Shown: one piece after another, positions 1 through 7,303 of the stretch
Position numbering within the stretch: the stretch's first letter is position 1
Layout of the letters: every line of letters begins with the position of its first letter
IMG/VR virus record: IMGVR_UViG_3300025644_000172
Location: 1-31,315 of that record
Direction: 5' to 3' (one strand)
Source of the DNA: a virus
DNA: 31,315 bases
The notes under the pieces: model-generated
Database searches by the model: none
What the model was told of the DNA's origin: nothing
The model's input: the letters and a program-made list of their open reading frames with translations, nothing else
Position numbers and translations under genes: made by a program

Positions 1-17
1 CAAAAGAAATGAAAATA

Positions 18-365
18 CTAGGTAAAATGTAGTTTCTCTACTACTCTGGTTAGTTTTATCTTATCGGTTACAAGTACGTTTGATGTACTATGTGCTTTAT
101 CTCGGATACCAGTCACCTCACATTCAACTAATACGAGGTCACGTTCTCTTCTGAATTTCTTTACGAACTTTCTACAATCATCTATATCTCTTAGTACGTG
201 AAATCCCGATGTATACATCTTTGATGTCTTTCTACTACCATCACATACCTCTTTGATATCAGCAGTTAACCACTCATTCATTGGTAATTCTCGTGTACCA
301 TTTAAGGCATGAAATAACGTATGTAATTTACCGTTTTTTCGTTCACAAATTCTATATGCTATCAT
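18..365 (-). CDS. Conserved phage protein of unknown function (115 aa)
   Basis: The frame is open from 434, but an ATG at 365 begins the protein just after the upstream nuclease gene stops at 370, so I prefer that start over one overlapping by 65 bp. The product reads MIAYRICERKNGKLHTLFHA, then GTRELPMNEWLTAD, SGFHVLRD near the middle and a C-terminal block VECEVTGIRDKAHST. I recall similar small proteins in many unrelated tailed phages (RELP..EW / SG.HV / CEV.G motifs), none with a known function. It is probably cytoplasmic: I see no signal peptide or membrane segment. It is the last complete gene at the left edge. Confidence 0.75.
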   Translation of the reverse strand: MIAYRICERKNGKLHTLFHALNGTRELPMNEWLTADIKEVCDGSRKTSKMYTSGFHVLRDIDDCRKFVKKFRRERDLVLVECEVTGIRDKAHSTSNVLVTDKIKLTRVVEKLHFT

Positions 366-369
366 ATTT

Positions 370-1230
370 CTACTTAAAATCTTTACAAATTTTACGTTCG
401 GAAAACTCACACCAGTCACAAAGTCTGGTAACATTGGTTCGGTAATCTATGTTAGTACGTCTATTTCCATCCTCATCAAATACGGTATCTACAAATTCCA
501 TGAATCCTTTCCATGCCATGTTTATTGACGGTTTACCATTTGCAGGTACGAACTTACTTATTCTCGGTATTGGGTATTGTGCATTTTCATCTATCTTTCG
601 TTTGAAAATGTGATACTCCACCCTTATTCTATCCATTGAAACATTATATTTTTCTGAATAAAACTTTTTGTACAATAATAACTGTGATGTTTTTGTCTTA
701 TCATTCTTTTGCCATTTGCTCCAACCTTTCGTTGAGGTTTTGATATCAATTATGATAATTTCATCTGATGATATATCTTGTAATATCACATCTATAAAAC
801 CGATAAAATGTACATTATCTCGTATCTTGGCATTAAGTGGTAATTCTATACCTAATAACTTAAATCCTGATTTAGAGTAGTATTTGGTTAACTTACTAGT
901 AAATTGTTTCAATGCTAATCTACCATCACCGAACGCCTCTTCAAGTTCTTCTTGTGTACACGGATCAACACCTTTTTGTTTCTTTCTGGTATCCGTAAAT
1001 TCCTTTATCAGATTCTTTTGCAACAACAAGGTCATATCTATTTCCAATGCTTGTTTCTTAGATACACCGTACATTACGGACAAAAAGTGTTGAACTGTTT
1101 CGTGAAGTGCAGTTCCGAAAATGAAGTGAATGTTACTACCTGTTTCACCCAATTTATCTATATATTGTAACTTATATTTTTGTGGACAACCATGCCACGT
1201 AGAATATTGGCTGTAGCTTACACGTGCCAT
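370..1230 (-). CDS. RecB/Cas4-like PD-(D/E)XK nuclease
   Basis: 286 aa. The N-terminus MARVSYSQYSTWHGCPQKYKL is the usual opening of RecB/Cas4-family phage nucleases. FGTALHETVQ follows near residue 40, then GFIDVILQD and IIIDIKTS near residues 145-165, which form the D...D-x-K catalytic core, and Q of TSQLLLY as the QxxxY motif. A C-terminal CDWCEFSERKIC together with the early Cys suggests an Fe-S-stabilised lobe as in Cas4/AddB. Family knowledge suggests a DNA exonuclease used in recombination, end processing or host DNA degradation. It starts immediately after the stop of the preceding gene (TAA directly followed by ATG), so it is probably translationally coupled. Confidence 0.85.
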   Translation of the reverse strand: MARVSYSQYSTWHGCPQKYKLQYIDKLGETGSNIHFIFGTALHETVQHFLSVMYGVSKKQALEIDMTLLLQKNLIKEFTDTRKKQKGVDPCTQEELEEAFGDGRLALKQFTSKLTKYYSKSGFKLLGIELPLNAKIRDNVHFIGFIDVILQDISSDEIIIIDIKTSTKGWSKWQKNDKTKTSQLLLYKKFYSEKYNVSMDRIRVEYHIFKRKIDENAQYPIPRISKFVPANGKPSINMAWKGFMEFVDTVFDEDGNRRTNIDYRTNVTRLCDWCEFSERKICKDFK

Positions 1231-1479
1231 TTATATTAGTTTTTTCGTTATCTTTAATATAACTTCTTCTTCCTCTGATGTTAATAAATGAGTTGCATCG
1301 TATAATTTTCGTATCTCATCGTTCCATATCGTATCATTTGCGTTACGAAGTACCGTTCCTTTTTCTAAATGTCCCTCATCTGTTAACCATTCTATTATGT
1401 CTGTGATATCATAATCACTACAATTATCCAAAAATTCGTCAACATCAACATCGACATCTACATATGTACTATAATTCAT
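1231..1479 (-). CDS. Small acidic hypothetical protein (82 aa)
   Basis: It opens MNYSTYVDVDVDVDEFL, with an unusual VDVDVD run, followed by a mixed-charge helical-looking stretch (DIIEWLTDEGHLEKG) and a C-terminal EEEEVILKITKKLI. I do not recognise a family. It is the first gene after a copy of the phage promoter motif at 1505-1536, whose -7-like element ends 26 bp before the ATG, so it heads the 1479-18 transcription unit and sits directly before the RecB-like nuclease gene. Confidence 0.7.
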   Translation of the reverse strand: MNYSTYVDVDVDVDEFLDNCSDYDITDIIEWLTDEGHLEKGTVLRNANDTIWNDEIRKLYDATHLLTSEEEEVILKITKKLI

Positions 1480-1504
1480 TTTCTTTATTTTTTATTTATA
1501 TTAC

Positions 1505-1536
1505 TAATATACAACATTTTTTTGGATTATCCTAAT
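1505..1536 (-). promoter_or_regulatory. Phage promoter motif, copy 1
   Basis: Reads ATTAGG-N18-GTATATTA on the minus strand, the same spacing as five other copies in the window. It lies upstream of the gene starting at 1479. The -7-like half resembles the Bacteroidota TAnnTTTG element but deviates (TATATTAG). Confidence 0.65.
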
Positions 1537-1781
1537 TTTTTATAAAAGGATTGTAACTCTCGTAATAATTTAATTATCTTACTATCAGCTTTATAATATT
1601 CAGATAAATATCCAAACGATTTATCCTCATATGGAATTTCACTCGAATATTCAAGGTGAATCACACGACCTGTACCGTTACACCGTTTACATTTTTCAAT
1701 AACGTATTCACTATTATGAGTGCCAACGTCATGACTGGTTTCACCAGTTCCGTTACATGTTTTACAAATTTTTATATCCAT
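1527..1781 (-). CDS. DnaJ-type zinc-finger protein (84 aa)
   Basis: Two CxxCxGxG units are visible: CKTCNGTG at residues 6-13 and CKRCNGTG near residue 31. This is the spacing of the DnaJ cysteine-rich domain, so one zinc ion is probably bound. The rest (EYYKADSKIIKLLRELQSFYKKLG) looks like a C-terminal helix. Phages often carry such single zinc modules with no J-domain; the role is unknown, possibly a nucleic-acid or protein adaptor. Its start overlaps the preceding stop in a TAATG junction, and the phage promoter copy at 1505-1536 lies over its 3' end. Confidence 0.75.
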   Translation of the reverse strand: MDIKICKTCNGTGETSHDVGTHNSEYVIEKCKRCNGTGRVIHLEYSSEIPYEDKSFGYLSEYYKADSKIIKLLRELQSFYKKLG

Positions 1782-1954
1782 TATTCTAGTTCTAATTGAT
1801 TTTCATTGAAAATATGAAGTAATCCATACCCAACCATTTCACCAACTACTCTAACATCACCTTTTGATGTTACGAATACCGAAACTATTGTACATGGAAA
1901 TTCATAACCTTTTGGTTTGTAGGCTTTTTCACCTATTTCAAATTTGTGTATCAT
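1781..1954 (-). CDS. Small hypothetical protein (57 aa)
   Basis: This short gene fills the space between the gp62-like gene and the zinc-finger gene. It starts with an ATGA overlap on the gp62 stop (1951-1953) and ends in a TAATG overlap with the next start, both typical of real genes here. The product (MIHKFEIGEKAYKPKGYEF..., then a GDVRVVGEMVGYG block) looks like a small beta-barrel (SH3/KOW-like) protein, by appearance only. The function is unknown. Confidence 0.7.
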   Translation of the reverse strand: MIHKFEIGEKAYKPKGYEFPCTIVSVFVTSKGDVRVVGEMVGYGLLHIFNENQLELE

Positions 1955-2445
1955 TTCTTTGGTAATTTAAGTTTCAATTTCGTTATCTGTTTAGGATCAA
2001 TTCCATATTTCTCACATACATATTTTATGTGTTCTCGTCCTTCAAGTGTGGCATATAGTATTTCTACGTAATCGGTTGCTTCTCTGATTGAACATTGATA
2101 ATCTACTTTAATCAAGTCTATTAACCACGATTCAAATTTTGAATCACCTTTACCCTTTACATATTTCAAGTAATACCTACCTTTTGGTATCAATCCAATG
2201 TATACCTTATATAATACCTCTGGATCTAATGCTTGTGTGTATGGTTGTAACTCTGATATTAGGTCTATCCACTCGTGACGCATTGATAAAAATCTATGTA
2301 TCATGTAATTGCTCCATGTTTTTTTCGATGCCTCAGTCAACGTATCCCAATAATTTGGGTCTTGTGTACTCGTTATCATTTTTATATGATCGAAGAGTGT
2401 TTTTGGTTTTACTACTTGTTCTTCGGATTGTTTCTTTTTAGCCAT
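1951..2445 (-). CDS. 62: Clamp-loader small subunit, gp62-like
   Basis: 164 aa against about 187 in T4 gp62. The central block VYIGLIPKGRYYLKYVKG followed by DYQCSIREATDYVEIL resembles the T4 gp62 region around NYLMAAVPRGKRYGKW and YQVNTNDAINY. In T4, one gp62 joins four gp44 ATPases to load the gp45 clamp. The gp44-like and gp45-like genes are both in this window, which supports the call. The lysine-rich C-terminus and the N-terminal MAKKKQSEEQ are probably flexible. A GIY-YIG endonuclease gene overlaps its start by 8 bp, so a homing gene has been placed directly against this replication gene. Similarity is judged by eye. Confidence 0.7.
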   Translation of the reverse strand: MAKKKQSEEQVVKPKTLFDHIKMITSTQDPNYWDTLTEASKKTWSNYMIHRFLSMRHEWIDLISELQPYTQALDPEVLYKVYIGLIPKGRYYLKYVKGKGDSKFESWLIDLIKVDYQCSIREATDYVEILYATLEGREHIKYVCEKYGIDPKQITKLKLKLPKK

Positions 2446-3028
2446 TATTATTTTTTTTTCTTGCTTCTCTCATTTTTGCTTTGGTTTCTTCTGAATGTTT
2501 CTTACCATAAAAAGAATTAGATTTTCCTTGTTGATTGTTACTCATTTTTGCTTTGGTTTCTTCTGAATGAGTTTTGTCTTTCCAATAATGTACATTATTA
2601 GTTAACCATTGTTTTATCGAATTTGATATTTGTAATTTTGTTTCCTCTGTATGATGTTTGTTATACATAGGATTCAATACACCGCTAAAATCTGGATGAT
2701 TTTCTTTTAATTTACGTTTAACTTCAGCTGAAAATTTTCTATTTCTTGCTCCCTCACCTCCATCTGTCATATTTACAAGATTTCCTTCACCTAAATCTTT
2801 TCTACCATATACCGATATAAGTTCAATTTCTCTTAATTTAGCTAATTCATAATCATCAAATTCATCATAAATTTCTACACTATACCCACACTTGCTTACA
2901 ACATTGTACCAATGTTTATTTCTATTGTGAGTTGAATATGCTCTCTTTTTAGTTTTGCCAATTCCAACATAAAAAATCTCATTAGTATCATTTCGCTTGT
3001 GAATGTAAACTATTGCCTTTTTTCTCAT
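2438..3028 (-). CDS. GIY-YIG homing endonuclease with NUMOD3 repeats
   Basis: 196 aa. The N-terminal GIY-YIG domain shows VYIHKRN...FYVGIGKTKKRAY (residues 8-30), then LREIELISVYG carrying the catalytic Glu and NMTDGGEGA. Then come NUMOD3-type DNA-binding repeats: NPMYNKHHTEETK, KTHSEETKAKMS, GKKHSEETKAKM. Such enzymes nick or cut intron-less or insert-less alleles of neighbouring genes. The gene abuts and overlaps the gp62 start, so the likely target is in the gp62/gp44 region. It belongs to a three-member cassette family with a conserved leader and an upstream overlapping MGRKKKY small ORF. Confidence 0.88.
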   Translation of the reverse strand: MRKKAIVYIHKRNDTNEIFYVGIGKTKKRAYSTHNRNKHWYNVVSKCGYSVEIYDEFDDYELAKLREIELISVYGRKDLGEGNLVNMTDGGEGARNRKFSAEVKRKLKENHPDFSGVLNPMYNKHHTEETKLQISNSIKQWLTNNVHYWKDKTHSEETKAKMSNNQQGKSNSFYGKKHSEETKAKMREARKKNNNG

Positions 3029-3146
3029 AATATTTCTCCATACGATGGGCGTTTATTTTCTCTTTATTCTTTTCATAATAAAGTCGATTCCACTCTCGTT
3101 GAGCCACTTTTAACTCTTCCTCAGAATATTTCTTCTTTCTTCCCAT
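2988..3146 (-). CDS. Small basic MGRKKKY-family protein (52 aa), overlapping the endonuclease
   Basis: It begins MGRKKKYSEEELKVAQREW and continues YYEKNKEKINAHRMEKYYEKK, a basic, charged, helical peptide. It overlaps the start of the GIY-YIG gene by about 40 bp in another frame. Near-identical ORFs precede two other endonucleases at 7087-7239 and 17124-17303. Conservation of the protein in three cassettes with two different nuclease types argues that it is translated. It may be a DNA-binding partner, or a translated leader coupling the endonuclease. No function is established. Confidence 0.65.
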   Translation of the reverse strand: MGRKKKYSEEELKVAQREWNRLYYEKNKEKINAHRMEKYYEKKGNSLHSQAK

Positions 3147-3190
3147 CTATATATATAAGTATAACACTATGATAAAAACACTATGATAAT
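3147..3190 (-). promoter_or_regulatory. Cassette leader with tandem 12-bp repeat
   Basis: On the plus strand ACACTATGATAA occurs at 3164-3175 and again at 3178-3189, a 14-bp period. Between it and the small ORF the minus strand reads TTATACTTATATATATAG, a block also found before the other cassettes. It is probably a cassette promoter with an operator-like repeat. Confidence 0.5.
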
Positions 3191-3212
3191 TGGTAATTTA
3201 TATTGATTCCAT

Positions 3213-3422
3213 TTATCTTAACGATTTAAGTTGTTCTTGATAAATTTCTTCGAATTCATCCTCTACATCATATATTGATTCCCATGACTCACCACATAGT
3301 TGTTCCCAACCCTCACCAATCTCATGAACCTCATCAGTATCACGGCGATAGAACGTTGTTACCCCATGTTCTTCTATTTCAAAAAGAATATATTCACATT
3401 TCCAAGCGTTATAACATTTCAT
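3213..3422 (-). CDS. Small acidic hypothetical protein (69 aa)
   Basis: It opens MKCYNAWKCEYILFEIEEHG, followed by TTFYRRDTDEVHEIGEGWEQL and an acidic C-terminal half (YDVEDEFEEIYQEQL). I do not recognise it. It follows the zinc-ribbon gene after one base and precedes homing cassette 1. The strong negative charge and absence of membrane segments suggest a small soluble protein, possibly a DNA mimic or adaptor, but that is a guess. Confidence 0.65.
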   Translation of the reverse strand: MKCYNAWKCEYILFEIEEHGVTTFYRRDTDEVHEIGEGWEQLCGESWESIYDVEDEFEEIYQEQLKSLR

Positions 3423-3423
3423 A

Positions 3424-3702
3424 TTATTTCTCCTTTACACCTATACTTTTTAACACCTCTATATACAATTCACTATTAATCTCACCACAGTTACCACACA
3501 AATATACTTCAAGTGGTATTACTGTATCTGCTGGTTGACCTGTTAGTAATTTGGATATCTTTCTAAATTTTATACCAGAAACAAATACAGTGCCCCCACA
3601 TTCAGCACATTTCATTTCTACTGAATCTGTTATGTTAAATTTCGGTTGCTGTGGTTGTTGTTCTTTGAGTGGATTACCACCCATATCTACTGTTTTTCCC
3701 AT
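3424..3702 (-). CDS. Zinc-ribbon protein (92 aa)
   Basis: Two CxxC knuckles, CAEC (about residues 33-36) and CGNC (about 69-72), form a four-Cys zinc ribbon. Between them is GIKFRKISKLLTGQPADTV. The N-terminal leader MGKTVDMGGNPLKEQQPQQP is a low-complexity Gln/Pro tail. I recall proteins with this layout in T4-like environmental phages, located near the clamp-loader genes; the function is not known. Here it sits directly downstream of the gp44-like gene, consistent with a replication- or transcription-related role. Confidence 0.7.
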   Translation of the reverse strand: MGKTVDMGGNPLKEQQPQQPKFNITDSVEMKCAECGGTVFVSGIKFRKISKLLTGQPADTVIPLEVYLCGNCGEINSELYIEVLKSIGVKEK

Positions 3703-3713
3703 TGTTTTGTTTT

Positions 3714-4667
3714 TTATTTAATTACACCGAGTATTTGGATAATCGACGCCATAAACGGTATCTCTTTATCTATACTCAATGCATCTTTATGTTGTGATTC
3801 TGCTAATATTAATATTACCGCCGATGTGTTACCACCTGCATACGTATCCACTTTCTCATACAAAAATGTATATAATTCCGAGAAATCTTGAATCCGAGAA
3901 TCCGCAATCAATTGTCGTGAATTCACATACGCATTTCGTGAATCTATATCTGATGATAAAATCTGTACAAGTTTTGCCTTTGTATCTGAATCTATGATAT
4001 TAGCCACATCTACCTTTAATTTACCTTTTGATGAATTAAGTTGACAGGTATTGATAATCTTACGTATATCTGGATACATTGAATCAATAATCGGTACTAT
4101 ATCTGGTAACTCATACGTTACATTTTCAGCTGTTAATATCTCACTCACCTTTATTGCAACATCTTTTTTTGTTGGTGGTATCACTTGGAATGATTGACAC
4201 CTACTCTGTATTGCTGGTATGATACGTTCCACGTAATTACACGTAAGAATAAACCTACAATGTCTTGAAAATGTTTCCATTAAATTACGTAATATTGCTT
4301 GAGTTGCGGGTGTTAAATAATCAGCCTCATCAAGTATGATCACTTTCAAATCTTTGAATCCCACCGTTGATGCAAATCCCTTTACTTTATTACGTACCAT
4401 ATCCACGTTGTTCTCGTCCGATGCATTGATTGTAATACTATCACATTCAATTGTGTTAACTAGTAATTTAGCCAATGTGGTTTTACCCGTGCCTGGTTTA
4501 CCATAAAATAACAAATGTGGTATATCACTATTTGTTAAGTAATCTGCAACCTTTTCCTTTAGATGATCGTTACCGATATATTCATCTAATGTGCGTGGTC
4601 TGTATCGTTCACACCAAAGCGTGTTTGCTTCTTGGTTATCTACTTTTTGTTCTTCGAAAAATCCCAT
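3714..4667 (-). CDS. 44: Clamp-loader ATPase large subunit, gp44/RFC-like
   Basis: 317 aa, the usual size for T4 gp44 or archaeal RFC small subunits. An RFC box WCERYRPRTLDEYIGNDHL (residues 18-36), Walker A GKPGTGKT (56-63), Walker B IILDEADYL (111-119) and SRC motif QSRCQSF (155-161) are all visible. The RFC fold uses ATP to open the sliding clamp and place it on primed DNA; the clamp is encoded at 11214-11927 and the probable partner subunit at 1951-2445. The gene starts 4 bp after the stop of the nuclease gene at 4672, within one operon. Confidence 0.95.
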   Translation of the reverse strand: MGFFEEQKVDNQEANTLWCERYRPRTLDEYIGNDHLKEKVADYLTNSDIPHLLFYGKPGTGKTTLAKLLVNTIECDSITINASDENNVDMVRNKVKGFASTVGFKDLKVIILDEADYLTPATQAILRNLMETFSRHCRFILTCNYVERIIPAIQSRCQSFQVIPPTKKDVAIKVSEILTAENVTYELPDIVPIIDSMYPDIRKIINTCQLNSSKGKLKVDVANIIDSDTKAKLVQILSSDIDSRNAYVNSRQLIADSRIQDFSELYTFLYEKVDTYAGGNTSAVILILAESQHKDALSIDKEIPFMASIIQILGVIK

Positions 4668-4671
4668 ATTC

Positions 4672-5004
4672 TTAATATAATTTACCTAATCCTTCGTTTA
4701 TAATTTGTTCATTGATACTCACCGTTTCACCAGCTAAAAAGATAGTTCCAATGTATCTACCATATTTACCCTTTTTATCTTTATTGGTGTGTAATAACAC
4801 ATCTTTATCCAAAATCTTTTCACGTAACCAATCACGACTGATAAGTCCACTTTCACGTTCTTCACCGCGTAATTCTGGTGTATCTACATCTGCCAATCTA
4901 ATCTTTTCTGTTATCTTCACATTACACCCAAGATCAATAAGTGCAGTTACGGTATCTCCATCATATACTTTTATGATATGTGCTTTGTAGTTATATAATT
5001 CCAT
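4672..5004 (-). CDS. Staphylococcal-type (thermonuclease) nuclease
   Basis: 110 aa, a compact SNase domain. It shows the opening beta strands with [15 protein letters not shown], then [19 protein letters not shown], which supplies the first catalytic Arg and the catalytic Glu, then [14 protein letters not shown], which supplies the second Arg. This is the full active-site pattern of the SNase family, which cleaves DNA or RNA with calcium. There is no signal peptide, so it acts inside the cell, perhaps in host DNA degradation. Adjacent genes are GroES-like (3 bp upstream) and gp44. Confidence 0.88.
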   Translation of the reverse strand: MELYNYKAHIIKVYDGDTVTALIDLGCNVKITEKIRLADVDTPELRGEERESGLISRDWLREKILDKDVLLHTNKDKKGKYGRYIGTIFLAGETVSINEQIINEGLGKLY

Positions 5005-5007
5005 AAC

Positions 5008-5310
5008 TTATATTCCTACCATTAATAAATCTGAATCTCTGAATAGTATGTATTCAATGTCATCCAATGTAAGTTTGTCGCCTACCATATCCTGTCGGTA
5101 CATCACCGTATCACCCTCTTTTACCGATATTGGTATCTTTGTACCACTTTGGGTATATATACCCTTTCCAGTTGATATAACAGTTCCATATACGAACTCA
5201 CCACGTTCGATTGAATCAGTTATGATTATACCACTTTTGTTTTTTTCCTCTACTGTAAGAGGTTGTACCAATATTCGATCACCTAATGGTCTATACTTCA
5301 TTTTTTTCAT
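5008..5310 (-). CDS. GroES-like co-chaperonin
   Basis: 100 aa. [15 protein letters not shown] is the standard GroES opening. It is followed by [11 protein letters not shown] in the mobile-loop region, [18 protein letters not shown] and a C-terminal EDSDLLMV-like ending ([11 protein letters not shown]). A start at 5301 (the Met before KYRPL) is equally possible. No GroEL is seen, so like T4 gp31 it probably works with the host GroEL, possibly to fold capsid protein. It lies between the IMPDH-like and SNase genes. Confidence 0.93.
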   Translation of the reverse strand: MKKMKYRPLGDRILVQPLTVEEKNKSGIIITDSIERGEFVYGTVISTGKGIYTQSGTKIPISVKEGDTVMYRQDMVGDKLTLDDIEYILFRDSDLLMVGI

Positions 5311-5322
5311 ATTTTTTGTTTA

Positions 5323-6405
5323 TTATATTAAGCCATGTGGTTTCGCTTCCACGATTCCTGCGTTTGTTATTTGTACATATTCGGGATTGAATTCGGCTAG
5401 ATTTCGTGCACCACCATATGATAATGCTGAACGTATTCCATCTACCAATCCATTGATAATAAATTTAACTCCACCTTTATATGGTATCATTGCTGACTCA
5501 CCCTCTACATTACTAACAATTCCACCATTATCTTGTTTTGCTTCAAGTGATGCTGAACCTCTGTATCGTTTGTATAACCCTTGTTTAGTTTCTATAACCA
5601 AGCCTGGTGATTCATCAGTACCAGCTAATAGTGAACCCACCATTACACAATCCGCTCCTAAAGCTAATGCCTTTGATATGTCACCACTATTACGTATACC
5701 ACCATCAGCTATTATCGGTACAGTTGCAACTTGGCTAATATTTATTAAACTCGTTACACTTGGTACACCAAATCCAGTCTGAATCCGTGTGTTACATAGT
5801 GCTCCATTTCCTACATTTATACGTAAACCATCCACACCCGCTTGTTCCAATTCTTCTGCCGCGTCGGCGGTAGCAATATTACCTGCTATAATATCAACCG
5901 TATCTTTTAAATTCAATTTACACCACCTAACCATGTCAATGACTTTTTGGTGGTGACCATGTGCCACATCAATTACAAGAATGTTTGCACCAGCTTCAAC
6001 TAAATGTTGTGCTCGTTTTCTATCACTTGTTCGAACACCAATAGCGGCCATTATAGGTGGTTGTTTAATTTCTGAATGCCAGTCATCATACATAAAACCC
6101 CAATCTTCTAATTCTCGTTCACCATCTTTGGTTTTGTATATCCTAGTGTATAGTTCACGTACCATTGTAATTTGATCTGATATGGTCATGAATCTATGTA
6201 TAACACCCACCCCGCCTAGTTTATATAACTTCCAAGCCATTTCTAAATCACATATAGTATCCATTGGTGAAGCAACTATCGGTATTATAATACCATATCT
6301 TCTACTTACCAATGTTCGTAATGAAACGTCTCTCCTACTTTTGATATTTGAAAATTCAGGTACTAACTGAATATCATCATATGCTAATGTTATTTCGTTT
6401 CTCAT
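5323..6405 (-). CDS. IMP dehydrogenase / GMP reductase family enzyme
   Basis: 360 aa TIM barrel with no CBS domains. Visible are ASPMDTI (45-51), GGVGVIHR (64-71), DVAHGHH (146-152), the catalytic loop [17 protein letters not shown] with Cys204, ADGGIR (233-238) and the phosphate-binding MVGSLLAGT. The flap region has [15 protein letters not shown] but lacks the Arg-Tyr-Phe of classical IMPDH. That makes GMP reductase (GMP to IMP) as likely as IMPDH (IMP to XMP). Either would adjust purine pools during replication. An EDxHD homing endonuclease gene overlaps its start by 4 bp. Confidence 0.9.
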   Translation of the reverse strand: MRNEITLAYDDIQLVPEFSNIKSRRDVSLRTLVSRRYGIIIPIVASPMDTICDLEMAWKLYKLGGVGVIHRFMTISDQITMVRELYTRIYKTKDGERELEDWGFMYDDWHSEIKQPPIMAAIGVRTSDRKRAQHLVEAGANILVIDVAHGHHQKVIDMVRWCKLNLKDTVDIIAGNIATADAAEELEQAGVDGLRINVGNGALCNTRIQTGFGVPSVTSLINISQVATVPIIADGGIRNSGDISKALALGADCVMVGSLLAGTDESPGLVIETKQGLYKRYRGSASLEAKQDNGGIVSNVEGESAMIPYKGGVKFIINGLVDGIRSALSYGGARNLAEFNPEYVQITNAGIVEAKPHGLI

Positions 6406-7118
6406 TCTTCTATTATTATAAATTTACATTTCAGTAAATTCGTTATTTCCTGTTGTCTATTCATATCCTTTTTTATATTACTGGTATGGAACTTCTCATA
6501 ATATTCGATTACTATATTCTTTTCTTTACTATACCCATCTACGAAATAACCAAGTTCCTTAATATGATACTCACCGCCGTTTTCTGCGTGTTGTAAATCT
6601 GTTATACCAAGTTCTTTTGCTTTTGCTTCTATAATTGGTATTGATGATTTATTATAATTCGGGTAAACTTCAAATTTAGTTTTCCAATACTTAATACTCG
6701 TTAATCGTCTGTTCTTGCAATATTTAACATATTCATCATCATTCATATTCTCAAAATATGACTTCCTAGATTCACTCATATTCTTACGAGTTTTATCACT
6801 ATACACTCTACCGGTGAAAGACTCACTCATTCGTTTACGAGTTTCATCACTTACTATTTTCCCGGTTGCAGTCTCACTCATTTTTTTACGAGTTTCATCG
6901 GAACATCCTTGTAATTTACGTTTTGCCTTTATCTTCTCAATTGTTTCAGGTTTGTGTTTTTTATTATACATTGGATTATTCATACCAATACGTGCACATC
7001 TTCTACATTTACTACCAGTCTTAGTGGCACCCATCAAATTTTTCTTACTACTATATGATACACCACACCCACATTCAGGACATTTTCTAGTCCATTTCTT
7101 TTTTTCGTTTTTGATCAT
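6402..7118 (-). CDS. EDxHD-type homing endonuclease with zinc finger and NUMOD3 repeats
   Basis: 238 aa. The N-terminus holds a four-Cys finger (C13xxC16 and C38xxC41). NPMYNKKHKPETIEKI and three SDETRKKMSE-like NUMOD3 repeats (about residues 73-120) follow. The C-terminal catalytic part contains ENGGEYHIKELGYFVDGY and IVIEYYEKFHTSNIKKDMNRQQEI, matching the E...D...xH...D pattern of the Vsr-like EDxHD family defined by I-Bth0305I. Its last about 80 residues are nearly identical to those of the gene at 16478-17182. It overlaps the IMPDH-like gene start, a typical free-standing homing-gene position. Confidence 0.85.
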   Translation of the reverse strand: MIKNEKKKWTRKCPECGCGVSYSSKKNLMGATKTGSKCRRCARIGMNNPMYNKKHKPETIEKIKAKRKLQGCSDETRKKMSETATGKIVSDETRKRMSESFTGRVYSDKTRKNMSESRKSYFENMNDDEYVKYCKNRRLTSIKYWKTKFEVYPNYNKSSIPIIEAKAKELGITDLQHAENGGEYHIKELGYFVDGYSKEKNIVIEYYEKFHTSNIKKDMNRQQEITNLLKCKFIIIEE

Positions 7119-7239
7119 AGTATCTCTCCATACGATGGGTATTTAACTTTTCTTTGTTCTTTTCATACCAACGTTTCCAAGTAGCATTATTTGCTGCTTT
7201 CTTTTCTTCTATTGTTTGATATTTCTTCTTTCGTCCCAT
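7087..7239 (-). CDS. Small basic MGRKKKY-family protein (50 aa), overlapping the endonuclease
   Basis: It starts MGRKKKYQTIEEKKAANNA, then WKRWYEKNKEKLNTHRMERYY, and stops 32 bp inside the EDxHD gene in another frame. It is almost identical to the ORF at 17124-17303 (the AANNAxWKRWYEKNKEK block is shared) and related to that at 2988-3146. It is preceded by the conserved TTATACTTATATATAG leader. It looks like a conserved cassette component rather than a chance ORF. Confidence 0.65.
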   Translation of the reverse strand: MGRKKKYQTIEEKKAANNATWKRWYEKNKEKLNTHRMERYYDQKRKKEMD

Positions 7240-7285
7240 CTATATATAAGTATAACTATTTGATAAAAAGTATTTGATAATTAGT
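7240..7285 (-). promoter_or_regulatory. Cassette leader with tandem 10-bp repeat
   Basis: TATTTGATAA occurs on the plus strand at 7257-7266 and 7271-7280, again a 14-bp period, as in the leader at 3147-3190 but with a different repeat sequence. The block TTATACTTATATATAG (minus strand) separates it from the small ORF. Confidence 0.5.
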
Positions 7286-7303
7286 AATTTATAACGATTC
7301 TAA

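Larger units (their letters stand above)
2438..3190 (-). mobile_element. Free-standing homing cassette 1 (GIY-YIG type)
   Basis: The cassette comprises the endonuclease, the small basic ORF at 2988-3146 and a leader with a tandem 12-bp repeat. It sits between the gp62-like gene and the small gene at 3213. Cassettes at 6402-7303 and 16478-17340 share the leader and small ORF but carry a different nuclease. The outer limits are estimates. Confidence 0.65.
6402..7303 (-). mobile_element. Free-standing homing cassette 2 (EDxHD type)
   Basis: Endonuclease plus overlapping small ORF (7087-7239) plus leader with a tandem repeat, inserted between the methyltransferase gene (7304) and the IMPDH-like gene. 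It has the same organisation as the cassettes at 2438 and 16478. Confidence 0.65.

Noticed and set aside
668-1170. Plus-strand ORFs across the left part and elsewhere
   Set aside because: They lie opposite well-supported minus-strand genes, have no recognisable motifs and are rich in Ser/Cys/Leu, as expected of antisense shadows.
3164-3189. CRISPR or longer tandem array
   Set aside because: There are only two repeat units with a 2-bp gap; no spacers or further units follow.
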